DNA of 64,000 bases from Flavivirga jejuensis. Lineage in GTDB: Bacteria; Bacteroidota; Bacteroidia; Flavobacteriales; Flavobacteriaceae. Within the stretch, counting starts at the first letter, position 1; each line of letters opens with the position of its first letter. A program made the translations under genes and the position numbers. The stretch lies in assembly GCF_030540765.1 (NCBI RefSeq), contig NZ_JAUOEL010000001.1:558001-622000 (forward strand), given 5' to 3'. Positions 7,781-16,798 of this stretch are shown here, in pieces. The notes beneath the pieces are model-generated. The model was given only the letters and a program-made list of their open reading frames with translations. It was not told the DNA's origin and did no database searches.

Positions 7781-10700
7781 TTATTGTTTGATAAACCTTT
7801 TGGTAGTTGCTAACCTTTTAGAAACAAACCTTACAAAATACATACCTGACATAAATTGAGATACATCAATAGAATGAGAACCTTTACTAGGTTTTACCTT
7901 TTTAATGATCGCTCCCGTAGATGTAAATATTGTAATTTCATCAAAACCATTCTCCAAAATATCAATAGTTAACCTTGAATTTGCAGGGTTAGGATACATG
8001 TTAATATTTTTGTTTGAGGTTTCTGTGAATGTCTTCAATGCTTTAGCATTAGTATTAACTGAGTTTCCAATTCCAAGGTTAATTGTATAGTCCTCCACTT
8101 CACCATAAGTGAACGTTTCACAAGAAGTCGGAATTCCATTATACTTCAATGAAACTCTCATTCTAACCGAAGTTCCAGAAGTTCCATTAGGAACTGTAAA
8201 AGTCCCGCTATTGGAAGTATCAGTTGAAGGGGATTTAGACCAAACTAATTCACCTGTATCATCAAAACTTCCATTATTATTGTAGTCGATCCAAACGGCA
8301 TAAGCTTCAGGGTATGTAGTTCCTGTCCAAGTCGGAACAACCGTTACAGTATATGTATCACCTTCGTTTAGATTTGTAGAAATTGAAGTGAAATCTGAAT
8401 AAAATTGCCCACCTGAATTATTGTTAATAGTATTTAACTGAACATTGCCAATAAATTCGTCGTCTATATTTGTACTTGCAGAGCTACAATAATTAATATT
8501 ATTAGCAATTGTAGTAAACGAAACAGTGTCATTTCCTGAAACATTCCCCGCAGCATCTTGAGCAGTCACAGAAGCAACATATGGAGTTGAAGGGGAAAGT
8601 CCTGTAACATTAAAGCTAGTAGTTGTAGAAGTACCAACAAGAGTACCGCCTATAGAGATATTATAGAGAACTACACCTACATTATCTGTGGATGCGATCC
8701 AGCTAAGTGTTGCTCCACTAGCTGTAATATTGCTAGCAGACATATTTGTTGGGTCTGTTGGCGCTTCAGTATCAGGAGTGCCAGTTCCAAGGTTAATTGT
8801 ATAGTCCTCCACTTCACCATAAGTGAACGTTTCACAAGAAGTCGGAATTCCATTATACTTCAATGAAACTCTCATTCTAACCGAAGTTCCAGAAGTTCCA
8901 TTAGGAACTGTAAAAGAACCACTATTAGAAGTATCAGTTGAAGGGGCTTTAGACCAAACTAGTTCACCTGTATCATCAAAACTTCCATTATTATTGTAGT
9001 CGATCCAAACAGCATAAGCTTCAGAGTATGTGCTTCCTGGCCAAGTCGGAACAACCGTGACAGTATACGTTTCACCTTCGTTTAGATTTGTAGAAATTGA
9101 AGTGAAATCTGAATAAAATTGCCCACCTGAATTATTGTTAATAGTATTTAACTGAACATTGCCAATAAATTCGTCGTTTATATTTGTACTCGCAGAGCTA
9201 CAATAATTAACATTGCCAGCGATTGTAGTAAACGAAACAGTGTCATTTCCTGAAACATTCCCCGCAGCATCTTGAGCAGTCACAGAAGCAACATATGAAG
9301 TTGAAGGAGAAAGTCCTGTAACATTAAAACTAGTAGTTGTAGAAGTGCCAACAACAGTACCGTCTATAGAGATATTATATAGTACTACGCCTACATTATC
9401 TGTGGATGCAATCCAGCTAAGTGTTGCTCCACTAGCTGTAATATTGCTAGCAGCCATATTTGTTGGGTCTGTTGGTGCTTCAGTATCAGGAATACCAGCT
9501 TCAATTTGAAATTTTCCAACAACACCTTTTCTACTACCATTAACATACTCGGTAATATACCAAAACGAAGAATCATCCGACGGATCTACATCAATCTTGC
9601 TATAATCCCCATATCGATAACTAGGAATATTTCCATTTCCATTTGCGATAAGCTCTTCTGCACTTGTCATGGTTCCTAATGGGTCAGAACTCAATCTGCC
9701 TGTAAAATAAGAACTAACTCTAACTGTTGTTGGGGTTGTAGGTCCAGACATAGATGTATATCCCATTCCTATATTGCCCTGTCCATCCATTGCCAGACTT
9801 GCTGTCCAGGCATGTCTGCCATCTGGTGCGGTATAGGTACCTTCTTGATATAAAGACCAAGGTTGATTATCACCACTTTGCCTAAACTCGTACCAACGTA
9901 TTCCTGCCAGTTCACCAGAACTAGCATCTGTGTCAACTACAAAATTAAATAGCGCTGAATTATGAGTTGCAAATTTTCTAAATTGAGCTTGATTCATAAT
10001 CGTTGCTTGTAATGCATCAATAGTAGCACCTCCTCCAGGTTGGCTTAAATTAGAAAAACTTCCATTATCAAAAACACTAATAAAAGGTGTTGTATTGATT
10101 TCCTGAGAGTTTGAAACCGTTGAACTTCCTGGATTATTCCAATCTAGATCAGCAGTCCAAACTTTAATATGATCCTGAGAAACCCCGCTCCAAGCATCGT
10201 CCTGAAGATAGATTATAGTAGCGCCTCCAGGAGCAGGTAAATTAGCATCGGTAACATTTAATACTTGCGGACTATAAAATCCACTGGTTACAATCCCTGG
10301 AAGGTTAAATCCAATAATTTGAGCTCCAGAACCTCCTGTTAACATGACATCTCTTTCTAATGCCCATAGTTTATTAGAACTTGAGCTATTATCAGTAATA
10401 TAATATCCATCACTCCAGATAGATAATTTTTGATAATCTTGTATCGCTGAAATATTATATACATACCATCCTGCTGTTAATGGGTTAGGCCCATCTGAAA
10501 CTGCTATTTGAGCTCCAGATCCAAGAAAAGAAAGCACCCATCTGTCTGCTGCGTTATCATAGGATACCGTAAGATCGCAACATCCACCCGAAGGGAAAAT
10601 AGCTGGATTTGGAGACGTTTCACCTAACAATTGATTCCCAGATTTATCATAAACCATAAACCCTGTATTAAAAACTACCATCACGTGATTAGGCCCTACA

Positions 10701-11050
10701 GCCATGGAAGGATCTGTAGGTTGAGAATTTGATGAGTAGGTGTCAAAAACAAGACTGGCAGGAGCTCTTTGTGTACTTTGTTCCTCTTCATGCTTATTTA
10801 TTAAATAATAATCATTTGTCGTTTGAGGGTCTTTACCTGAAATAATTTGATTTCCTAATGATCTTTTATCTTTTGCCTCCTTAAATGAATTGTCTGGGGA
10901 AGTGAGATCATGGGGTCTTGATAACATGGAAGAAACATGCTCTACAGATGATATCTTTCCATGATAAAAAGCTTTGTTTTGATTTTCTTGTGCGTACGCC
11001 ATAAAGGAAAAGACGAACAATAAAGGTAATAATAGGTACTTGTGTTTCAT
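7781..11050 (-). CDS. Large secreted T9SS protein with two FN3-GEVED repeats
   Basis: 1089 residues. N-terminal signal peptide (MKHKYLLLPLLFVFSFMAYAQ). Residues ~95-515 form a beta-rich region with propeller-like repeats (PSMAVGPNHVMVVFNTGFMVYD, YGDYSKIDVDPSDDSSFWYITEY). Two near-identical units of 238 residues follow, each made of a fibronectin type III domain (PDTEAPTDPTNM...) and a GEVED domain (AVWIDYNNNGSFDDTGE ... TFTYGEVEDYTINLG). The C-terminus (~1015-1089, MYPNPANSRLTIDI ... RFIKQ) is a T9SS type A sorting domain, so the protein is exported and probably surface-attached or released. FN3 and GEVED modules are non-catalytic in most proteins; the N-terminal region could bind or cut a polymer but no active site is recognisable. 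It is transcribed alone. Confidence 0.9.
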   Translation of the reverse strand: MKHKYLLLPLLFVFSFMAYAQENQNKAFYHGKISSVEHVSSMLSRPHDLTSPDNSFKEAKDKRSLGNQIISGKDPQTTNDYYLINKHEEEQSTQRAPASLVFDTYSSNSQPTDPSMAVGPNHVMVVFNTGFMVYDKSGNQLLGETSPNPAIFPSGGCCDLTVSYDNAADRWVLSFLGSGAQIAVSDGPNPLTAGWYVYNISAIQDYQKLSIWSDGYYITDNSSSSNKLWALERDVMLTGGSGAQIIGFNLPGIVTSGFYSPQVLNVTDANLPAPGGATIIYLQDDAWSGVSQDHIKVWTADLDWNNPGSSTVSNSQEINTTPFISVFDNGSFSNLSQPGGGATIDALQATIMNQAQFRKFATHNSALFNFVVDTDASSGELAGIRWYEFRQSGDNQPWSLYQEGTYTAPDGRHAWTASLAMDGQGNIGMGYTSMSGPTTPTTVRVSSYFTGRLSSDPLGTMTSAEELIANGNGNIPSYRYGDYSKIDVDPSDDSSFWYITEYVNGSRKGVVGKFQIEAGIPDTEAPTDPTNMAASNITASGATLSWIASTDNVGVVLYNISIDGTVVGTSTTTSFNVTGLSPSTSYVASVTAQDAAGNVSGNDTVSFTTIAGNVNYCSSASTNINDEFIGNVQLNTINNNSGGQFYSDFTSISTNLNEGETYTVTVVPTWPGSTYSEAYAVWIDYNNNGSFDDTGELVWSKAPSTDTSNSGSFTVPNGTSGTSVRMRVSLKYNGIPTSCETFTYGEVEDYTINLGTGTPDTEAPTDPTNMSASNITASGATLSWIASTDNVGVVLYNISIGGTLVGTSTTTSFNVTGLSPSTPYVASVTAQDAAGNVSGNDTVSFTTIANNINYCSSASTNIDDEFIGNVQLNTINNNSGGQFYSDFTSISTNLNEGDTYTVTVVPTWTGTTYPEAYAVWIDYNNNGSFDDTGELVWSKSPSTDTSNSGTFTVPNGTSGTSVRMRVSLKYNGIPTSCETFTYGEVEDYTINLGIGNSVNTNAKALKTFTETSNKNINMYPNPANSRLTIDILENGFDEITIFTSTGAIIKKVKPSKGSHSIDVSQFMSGMYFVRFVSKRLATTKRFIKQ
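8073..9500 (-). repeat. 714-bp tandem duplication inside the secreted protein gene
   Basis: Copy A (8073-8786) and copy B (8787-9500) align without indels over 714 bp, exactly 238 codons, with only scattered substitutions. Each encodes one FN3 plus one GEVED module. The in-frame length and high identity point to a recent unequal duplication. Confidence 0.9.
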
Positions 11051-11910
11051 TTTTGGTTGTTTTAAGTTTTTTTAATTAGACGGCAAGGCATATTTATAAT
11101 ACGAACTAACCTTTCTCTTACCTATTTCTTTTAAGAAATGGTATTCGGCTCACATAGTGTTAGTTAGTATATGTGTCTTTTGCATAATCAACCTTTTTTG
11201 GATCATTTTCTTTTCGATGATCATGATTGATTAATCTCCTTTAAAATTAAACCCAATTTCGTTTTTGTCTCTTAACTAGTAGAACGGCTATAATATTTTA
11301 TTATAAGCCTGGTTAACCTAAGTTTGATTAGTGGTTTAGGTATAATTTAGCAGTAAAAAAATAGATTTCTTAGTGAATTAAAAACACTAATAATCTATAG
11401 TTTAAAGTTACGGAAATATTTTGTATTACTTAACTGAGAATATGATAAAAATAGTAATAGATTATTGCTATATTGATTTTCAATATTTAATAAAGTATTA
11501 ACAATAAATGAGAGCCCATATTTAAAATATCTTTGGCTTTTCTTCGCTGTCTTTTTAACTATTTCCATTTCAATATTTTTTCAAATATGTATGTATCAAT
11601 ATTTGTGTCCAAACGGTAGCCTTGGGGCGGGCTTGCCTGTAAGCAAAGGCTGGGATAGTCAGTTTTAAGAATTTTTTATTGTCAAACTCACTGGATCACA
11701 TAATGAACCGCTAAAAAAGGCATATACGAAAAATAGTAGTTAGTTGTTTAGCGCCTTACAAAAGATTGTACCTATTTGTAAGTTCTGCCAAATCTGAGCT
11801 TTAGCATTTAACAAGAAGAGAAAGATAAATAACAAGCGCAATTTGGCTTTACGGTAAACCGAGTTTTTGTACTTTTAGGGTAATTATAAACTGTCAGGCT
11901 GTATAAATAA
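11051..11910. other. 860-nt non-coding region
   Basis: Lies between a minus-strand and a plus-strand gene, so it holds divergent promoters. No ORF in it is credible. It contains one dispersed repeat (11620-11680). I see no RNA gene; no clean TAnnTTTG box was found at the expected positions. Confidence 0.5.
11620..11680 (-). repeat. Dispersed ~60-bp repeat, copy 1 (minus orientation)
   Basis: On the minus strand it reads AATAAAAAATTCTTAAAACT then GACTATCCCAGCCTTTGC; the plus-strand copy at 16562-16624 differs at only a few positions over the first ~35 nt and then diverges while keeping CAGG...CC-CCAAGG. The two copies are inverted and about 5 kb apart. Confidence 0.65.
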
Positions 11911-12423
11911 ATGAATACAATAATAGAAACAGAAAGATTAATTCTAAGGGAATTCACAATGAATGATTTTGAAGCAGTATATGAATTCAATTCTAATACC
12001 GAACTTCATAAATATACTGGTGATGAGATAATAAAATCATTAGACCATGCAAAAGAAATCATTAAAGATATTTGGATTCAAGACTATAAAAAATATGGCT
12101 ATGGAAGATGGGCTACAATTTACAAACCTGAAAATAAAATTATTGGCTTTGCTGGACTTAAATATTTGCCTGAAATAAATGAAACCGACATTGGATTTAG
12201 ATTTTTACCTGAATATTGGGGGAAAGGGATTGCTTCTGAAATTACCGAGGAAATTATAAGATTTGGATTTGAAAATTTAAGGCTGGACAAAATTATTGGA
12301 ATCGCTATGCCAGAAAATGTCGGATCCTGGAAAGTTCTTGAAAAGAATGGTTTAACCTTATATAAGGTGGGCGAATATGATGGAGATGGGAAAGATTATA
12401 AATGGTATAAAATAAAGAAGTAA
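11911..12423 (+). CDS. GNAT-family N-acetyltransferase (RimJ/RimL-like)
   Basis: 170 residues, typical of the RimJ/RimL branch. It opens with IIETERLILREFTMNDFEAVYEF, the strand-helix hallmark of that group. Motif A, which binds acetyl-CoA, is visible as IGFRFLPEYWGKGIASEITEEIIRFGF, and the C-terminal block PENVGSWKVLEKNGL is standard. The family transfers an acetyl group from acetyl-CoA to amines such as ribosomal-protein N-termini, antibiotics or polyamines; the substrate here cannot be told. It stands alone in an accessory region, followed by a fragment of a second GNAT gene. Confidence 0.88.
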   Translation: MNTIIETERLILREFTMNDFEAVYEFNSNTELHKYTGDEIIKSLDHAKEIIKDIWIQDYKKYGYGRWATIYKPENKIIGFAGLKYLPEINETDIGFRFLPEYWGKGIASEITEEIIRFGFENLRLDKIIGIAMPENVGSWKVLEKNGLTLYKVGEYDGDGKDYKWYKIKK

Positions 12424-12457
12424 GAACTACTTAAACGTCATCAAAAAAATAACTAAA

Positions 12458-12532
12458 ACCTTAATATTAATTGAAAGATTAAAATTAAGATTGATTGGCT
12501 TATCAGATTTAGATGCCATATATAGAAAAGTT
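12458..12532 (+). pseudogene. N-terminal remnant of a second GNAT acetyltransferase
   Basis: Translation in one frame gives TLILIERLKLRLIGLSDLDA followed by IYRK, very like the conserved GNAT N-terminus (ETERL-LR----DLDAIY). It has no start codon in a suitable place, loses similarity after about 25 codons, and reaches a stop shortly before tetR. It is best read as a truncated gene remnant. Confidence 0.5.
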
Positions 12533-12551
12533 AAAAAAATATTTGTTGTTT

Positions 12552-12567
12552 CTAACCTATTGTTTAG
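12552..12567. promoter_or_regulatory. Putative TetR operator 1
   Basis: CTAACCTATTGTTTAG: 6-4-6 inverted repeat with one mismatch, ending 23 nt before the tetR ATG. It has the same length, spacing and right half-site as the perfect palindrome downstream of tetR. Confidence 0.6.
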
Positions 12568-12590
12568 ATTTGTATTGAATTGAGAAATTC

Positions 12591-13154
12591 ATGGCTAGAA
12601 AAAAACAATATATAGAAGAAGAGGTTATTGATAAAGCAATGCAATTGTTTTGGAGAAATGGCTATGAAAACACATCAATGCAAATGCTTGAAAAAAAAAT
12701 GAACATCAATAAATTTTCAATATATTCTAGTTTTGGGAGCAAACATGGTGTTTTTTTAAAAAGCTTACAATGTTACAAAAGAAAAGTAAGCGCCATGTTT
12801 GAAAAATTCAAAAATGCTACTAATGGTGTTGAAGATATTAAAGCGTTTTTCTACGATTCTGTTGATATTTGCTATCAAGACGGGAATCAAAAAGGCTGCT
12901 TATTAACCAGTACCTACCATGAATTTTCACAAAGTGAGGACAAATTAGTGAAAAATGAAATGGAGGCATTTATGGAAAACTTAAAAAGCCTATTTGTTAA
13001 CAAATTAAGGATGGATGTCACCAAGGATGAAGAGACAATAGAGAAACAAGCAAATTTTTTATTACTAGCAAAGCATGGTTTGGCTACAGCTACAAGAGTT
13101 AACAGTCAAAGAGAAATTCAAGACTATATTGAAATGACATTTAATAATATCTAA
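12591..13154 (+). CDS. TetR/AcrR-family transcriptional regulator
   Basis: 187 residues. The N-terminal TetR helix-turn-helix is clear: EEVIDKAMQLFWRNGYENTSMQMLEKKMNINKFSIYSSFGSKHGVFLKSL, residues ~9-58. The C-terminal ligand domain is helical and variable, and its ligand cannot be predicted. The gene lies between two copies of a 16-bp palindrome and 116 nt upstream of a lipoprotein gene on the same strand. The simplest model is a self-repressing regulator that also represses that lipoprotein. ATG at 12591 is the only start compatible with a full HTH. Confidence 0.92.
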   Translation: MARKKQYIEEEVIDKAMQLFWRNGYENTSMQMLEKKMNINKFSIYSSFGSKHGVFLKSLQCYKRKVSAMFEKFKNATNGVEDIKAFFYDSVDICYQDGNQKGCLLTSTYHEFSQSEDKLVKNEMEAFMENLKSLFVNKLRMDVTKDEETIEKQANFLLLAKHGLATATRVNSQREIQDYIEMTFNNI

Positions 13155-13171
13155 TATTTTTTATTCAATAT

Positions 13172-13187
13172 CTAAACGTTTGTTTAG
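13172..13187. promoter_or_regulatory. Putative TetR operator 2
   Basis: CTAAACGTTTGTTTAG is a perfect 6-4-6 palindrome in the tetR-lipoprotein gap, 17 nt past the tetR stop and 83 nt before the lipoprotein ATG. It shares 13 of 16 positions with operator 1. Confidence 0.65.
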
Positions 13188-13270
13188 TTATTTTGATATG
13201 AATTATAACAACATTAAAAATTCAAACTATTGAAAGTACCTTTAAATTAATATATTATAAAAACAACAAC

Positions 13271-14086
13271 ATGAAGTTCAGTTTATCAGTAATCACAATC
13301 TTAAGTATCCTTTTTTTTTCTTGTAATAGCAAAAATAAAACAGAGTCTCAACAAGAGACGCATCAGACTTTTAAAAACAAGGGACATGAGTTAATTTATA
13401 AAATGGTGGAAAAAGTGGGTAACTACAATTCACTTAGGAAAAAAAAGGATGTAATTTATACGTATAAGTATCAAACTCCTGATGGTAAAAGTGATGTTTC
13501 AACAGAAAAATACATATTTAACGGAGAATTGTCTTACGGTTCTTACAAGCAACATCAACGTACTTTTCCTGATTTAGAAGGAGAAATAGAGCAAGGTTAT
13601 GATGGCAGTGAGTATTGGCTTAAGCATAATCAAAAAGTCTTAAATGATACAACCCGATTAAAAAGAGTCGCTTTTAACAGGCCAACAAACTTTTATTGGT
13701 TTACAATGTTCCAAAAATTATTGGATACAGGACTGAACTACGAATATATTGGAGAAAAAACATTAAATGAAATAGCATATGATATCGTTAAAGTCACCTT
13801 TAATTCAAATGAGGGAAAACTAACAGACATTTATCAACTTTATTTAAACAAGAATACACTACTGGTTGATCAATTTCTTTTTACCGTAGCTGATTTTGGA
13901 ATTATGGAAACACCGAACTTGATGACAGTCCAATATGAAGAAATAGATGGCATGTTGATTCCAACAAAACGACGTTATAAAAAATCGAATTGGAATGCAG
14001 AAGTAAGCGATAAGCCTTGGATAGAGGTAACTTGGTCTAATATTCGATTTAATAATGATTTGAATATGACCGATTTTAAAAAATAA
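13271..14086 (+). CDS. Outer-membrane-type lipoprotein of unknown function (LolA-like/DUF6503-like)
   Basis: 271 residues. Signal peptide with lipobox FFSC, lipidated Cys at residue 18, followed by NSKNKTESQQ. The mature part is a beta-rich single domain (TEKYIFNGELSYGSY, IGEKTLNEIAYDIVKVTF, YQLYLNKNTLLVDQFLF, EIDGMLIPTKRRY), similar in strand pattern to LolA-like periplasmic lipoproteins of Bacteroidota; I compare it to DUF6503 but that is from memory of the pattern. Downstream of tetR on the same strand, with an operator-like palindrome between. A strong terminator follows. Role unknown; possibly a sensor or carrier controlled by the TetR ligand. Confidence 0.75.
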   Translation: MKFSLSVITILSILFFSCNSKNKTESQQETHQTFKNKGHELIYKMVEKVGNYNSLRKKKDVIYTYKYQTPDGKSDVSTEKYIFNGELSYGSYKQHQRTFPDLEGEIEQGYDGSEYWLKHNQKVLNDTTRLKRVAFNRPTNFYWFTMFQKLLDTGLNYEYIGEKTLNEIAYDIVKVTFNSNEGKLTDIYQLYLNKNTLLVDQFLFTVADFGIMETPNLMTVQYEEIDGMLIPTKRRYKKSNWNAEVSDKPWIEVTWSNIRFNNDLNMTDFKK

Positions 14087-14113
14087 ATAAAAGCTGGCAG
14101 AACAAAGATGTGT

Positions 14114-14159
14114 AAAAGCAATAGCGGTTTGGGTTACAACCCAAGCCGCTATTGCTTTT
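14114..14159 (+). terminator. Strong bidirectional terminator after lipoprotein gene
   Basis: A long perfect stem: AAAAGCAATAGCGG and CCGCTATTGCTTTT enclose an inner TTGGGTT/AACCCAA. T run on both strands. Confidence 0.9.
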
Positions 14160-14744
14160 ATGTTTAATATAGCTATCTGGAAAGTAAGTGAATTTAATTC
14201 ATTGCTGCTCTCATACTAACCGTTAGACTGTGCGAAAACCTATTTTGAAATAAAAAAATCTTGAACTAAGAAAAGTAGTATTAAATCTCAACCAAATTCA
14301 TTTTGAAACATTTGCTCATAGCCCCAATTATATCTAAAACGACAGTTCGTAGGAGGATAGGTAGCCGTATTTAATAAATGTTTTAGGTTGTTGATATTCT
14401 TTATAAATATCATTAACAATATTAGTGAGAGCTAAATTTACAAATATAGCAAACACACCCATGAATGCCGCTAGTAACACTGATAGAGACAGATTATTAT
14501 GAGAAATACTTAGTTTAAAAAAACAAAAAAAAAGAGTTGATTTAGTAATTTTTTCTATATTTGCTATACTTTTATATACCACAAGCACACTTTTAAAAAA
14601 TCACATTTCTACTATTAGCTTTTTGTGTATTTGTTAAATACAATATTATAAAGTTATAATATTTATAAATTTAGTTATTTAACAAATATTTTTAGACCAA
14701 CAACAGCTGTATGAAGCTAAACGTCATAAAAACTAAATAGTGTT
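14160..14744. other. 585-nt region without a credible gene
   Basis: Very AT-rich. The only ORF is an 84-codon minus-strand frame starting with GTG, with no similarity I recognise and one hydrophobic stretch; I do not accept it. The right part must carry the promoter of the two-component operon. Confidence 0.4.
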
Positions 14745-15827
14745 ATGTTTAAAAAAACCACAGGAGTTATTAATATAAATGACAATAGCAATTTTAATAT
14801 TACCATAAGGCATCATGTCATATTTTGGGTAGTCTATTTTCTGTTTACAACATTTAGATGGGGAAGTTACTTTAATGACTATGAGTATGCTTTTAAAACC
14901 ACTCTTTTAGGTTTTTCTATTCATATGACATTATGTTATTTTAACTTATATTACTTAATGCCTAAGTTTATTTATACCCGTAAATACTTTGTGTATGGTA
15001 TTGTTCTAAGTGCTTCTTTGTTTTTTATGCTTATTATAAAATTTAATTTAACCTACTTTTTGGTTAGTAATAATGTATGGCCAGAAGGACCAGAAGTAAC
15101 CTCAACACTTACTTTAAATTATGCTATTGAAATGATGATGGGGGAACTGTATGTTATAACATTTGTAACAGCAATAAAAGTAACATTTGATTGGATTAGA
15201 GAGCATAAAAGGCTTATAGATATGGAAAAGCTGCAGTTGGAAACAGAGTTGCGATTATTAAGAACTCAAATTTCCCCACATTTTTTCTTTAATACCTTAA
15301 ATAATATTTATTCTTTAACTATTGAGAAATCTGATAAAGCTCCAAGGATAATTCTTAAATTATCAGAATTGATGAGGTACCTTTTGTACGAAACAAAACA
15401 AAAAAGGCAAAGCCTAACAAAAGAGATCATCTGCTTACAAAATTATCTGGATTTAGAGCGTATACGATATGGTGACCAATTAAAGATAAATATAGATATT
15501 TCTGGAGACATAGAAGATAAAGAAATTGCCCCGATGTTATTACTATCTTTTATAGAAAACTCTTTTAAACACGGGGCAAATAAAAACATTGGGGAGGTAA
15601 AAATTAATATTGATTTTAATGTTATTGGAGATTTTCTTCACTTTAGAGTTTCTAACCCAATCGCAGCATTGAGAGATAATAATGCCATAAAAGAGACCCA
15701 TGGCGGCATTGGTATAGATAATGTAAAAAAGAGATTGGAATTAGGTTATAAAGAAGGTGAATATTATCTTGATATCAATAGCGATGATGAAGAATATATT
15801 GTGACTCTTAAAATAAAAGTAGTATGA
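14745..15827 (+). CDS. LytS-type sensor histidine kinase
   Basis: 360 residues. Residues ~20-150 hold four hydrophobic segments (HHVIFWVVYFLFTTF, TLLGFSIHMTLCYFNLYYLM, YGIVLSASLFFMLIIKF, ELYVITFVTAIKVTF), so the sensor is membrane-embedded with no large periplasmic domain. A short coiled coil leads to the His_kinase block, phospho-acceptor H179 in LRTQISPHFFFNTLNNIYSL. The C-terminal ATPase has the N box (LLLSFIENSFKHG) and G box (HGGIGIDNVKKRL). It overlaps the response regulator gene by 4 nt, so the two form one transcriptional unit. The signal is unknown. Confidence 0.92.
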   Translation: MFKKTTGVININDNSNFNITIRHHVIFWVVYFLFTTFRWGSYFNDYEYAFKTTLLGFSIHMTLCYFNLYYLMPKFIYTRKYFVYGIVLSASLFFMLIIKFNLTYFLVSNNVWPEGPEVTSTLTLNYAIEMMMGELYVITFVTAIKVTFDWIREHKRLIDMEKLQLETELRLLRTQISPHFFFNTLNNIYSLTIEKSDKAPRIILKLSELMRYLLYETKQKRQSLTKEIICLQNYLDLERIRYGDQLKINIDISGDIEDKEIAPMLLLSFIENSFKHGANKNIGEVKINIDFNVIGDFLHFRVSNPIAALRDNNAIKETHGGIGIDNVKKRLELGYKEGEYYLDINSDDEEYIVTLKIKVV

Positions 15828-16540
15828 GTTTGAAATGTGTTATAGTAGATGATGAGCCATTGGCAATTAATGTTATTAAAAGTTATATAGAGCAAACGAA
15901 AGGGTTGAAGCTGTTTCGTTCTTTTAGTAATGCAGTAGAAAGTATTGATTATATAAGAAACAATACTGTGGACTTACTTTTTTTAGATATTAATATGCCT
16001 TTATTAGATGGTTTAAATCTTTTAAAGAGTTTAGATAAAAAACCTATTACTATTATAACTACTGCTCATGAAGAATTTGCAGTGGAGAGTTATGAATTAG
16101 AAGTTTTGGATTATTTAGTTAAGCCCATTCCTTTTCATAGGTTTATTATGGCAATAAACAAAGCATTTAAAGCACATAGCCAGACCAAGGATATTATTAT
16201 GCCTAATGAGAGAGCTTTTATCTTTGTTAAAGTCGATAAAAAGAAAATGGCAAAAGTTTATTTGGATGAGATCTTATCTATAGAAAGTTTAAAAGATTAT
16301 ATAAAAATAAATACGCATACAAATAGGTATATTGTACATCAAACCTTAGGGAGTTTTACGGATGAATTACCATCTGATAGATTTATAAGGATACATCGTT
16401 CTTATACAATTCCAATTGAAAAAGTGGAAACTGTTGAAGGTAATAGCGTTGAGATAGCTGGTATAAGATATACCATAGGTAGGAGTTATTTAAATGAAGT
16501 AAAAAGCATTATCCTAAAGAATAATGCTTCAAATGAATAA
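15824..16540 (+). CDS. LytTR-family response regulator
   Basis: 238 residues. N-terminal receiver with acidic pocket VDDEP (residues 8-12) and phospho-acceptor D55 in LLFLDINMPLLDG; conserved Thr/Lys around TTAHEEFAVESYELEVLDYLVKP. Residues ~140-235 are a LytTR DNA-binding domain (ILSIESLKDYIKINT ... RFIRIHRSYTIPIEKVE). It is coupled by a 4-nt overlap to the LytS-type kinase. LytTR proteins bind pairs of direct repeats in promoters; no target is obvious here. Confidence 0.94.
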   Translation: MSLKCVIVDDEPLAINVIKSYIEQTKGLKLFRSFSNAVESIDYIRNNTVDLLFLDINMPLLDGLNLLKSLDKKPITIITTAHEEFAVESYELEVLDYLVKPIPFHRFIMAINKAFKAHSQTKDIIMPNERAFIFVKVDKKKMAKVYLDEILSIESLKDYIKINTHTNRYIVHQTLGSFTDELPSDRFIRIHRSYTIPIEKVETVEGNSVEIAGIRYTIGRSYLNEVKSIILKNNASNE

Positions 16541-16561
16541 TTAATAGAATTAAGTTGAAAT

Positions 16562-16624
16562 AATAAAAAAATTCTTGAAACTGACTATCCCTGTCTTTGT
16601 CAGCAAACAGGTTCGAACCAAGGG
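16562..16624 (+). repeat. Dispersed ~60-bp repeat, copy 2 (plus orientation)
   Basis: Begins AATAAAAAAATTCTTGAAAC, then TGACTATCCCTGTCTTTG; near-identical over ~35 nt to the minus-strand copy at 11620-11680. It contains GGTTCGAACC, which resembles a tRNA T-loop but has no surrounding cloverleaf. Confidence 0.65.
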
Positions 16625-16798
16625 TCTGAGAATTTTTAGATTAAAAGTTATTGACCAATTACAATTCAAAAAATACTAATAAAAATAAGGCCTATTTTTT
16701 ATCAAAAGTTTAGATTAGTAAGAGGTCTCTTAGTTAATGTTGAATCCATAGGTTTTGCCTAACATTTGGTACATGCTTTAAATTAAGTATATTAGCAC

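Noticed and set aside
7668-7859. 63-codon plus-strand ORF
   Set aside because: It overlaps a terminator and the 3' end of the large minus-strand secreted-protein gene; no family resemblance.
11738-11760. TTAGTTGTTTAGCGCCTTAC, reminiscent of an integron attC core
   Set aside because: No paired simple sites, no second copy and no integrase in the window.
14334-14588. 84-codon minus-strand ORF with a hydrophobic stretch
   Set aside because: GTG start, no ribosome binding site or promoter, no recognisable family, in an AT-rich gap where such frames arise by chance.
16605-16624. GGTTCGAACC resembling a tRNA T-loop
   Set aside because: No acceptor, D or anticodon stem can be drawn around it; it belongs to a dispersed repeat whose other copy lacks this sequence.
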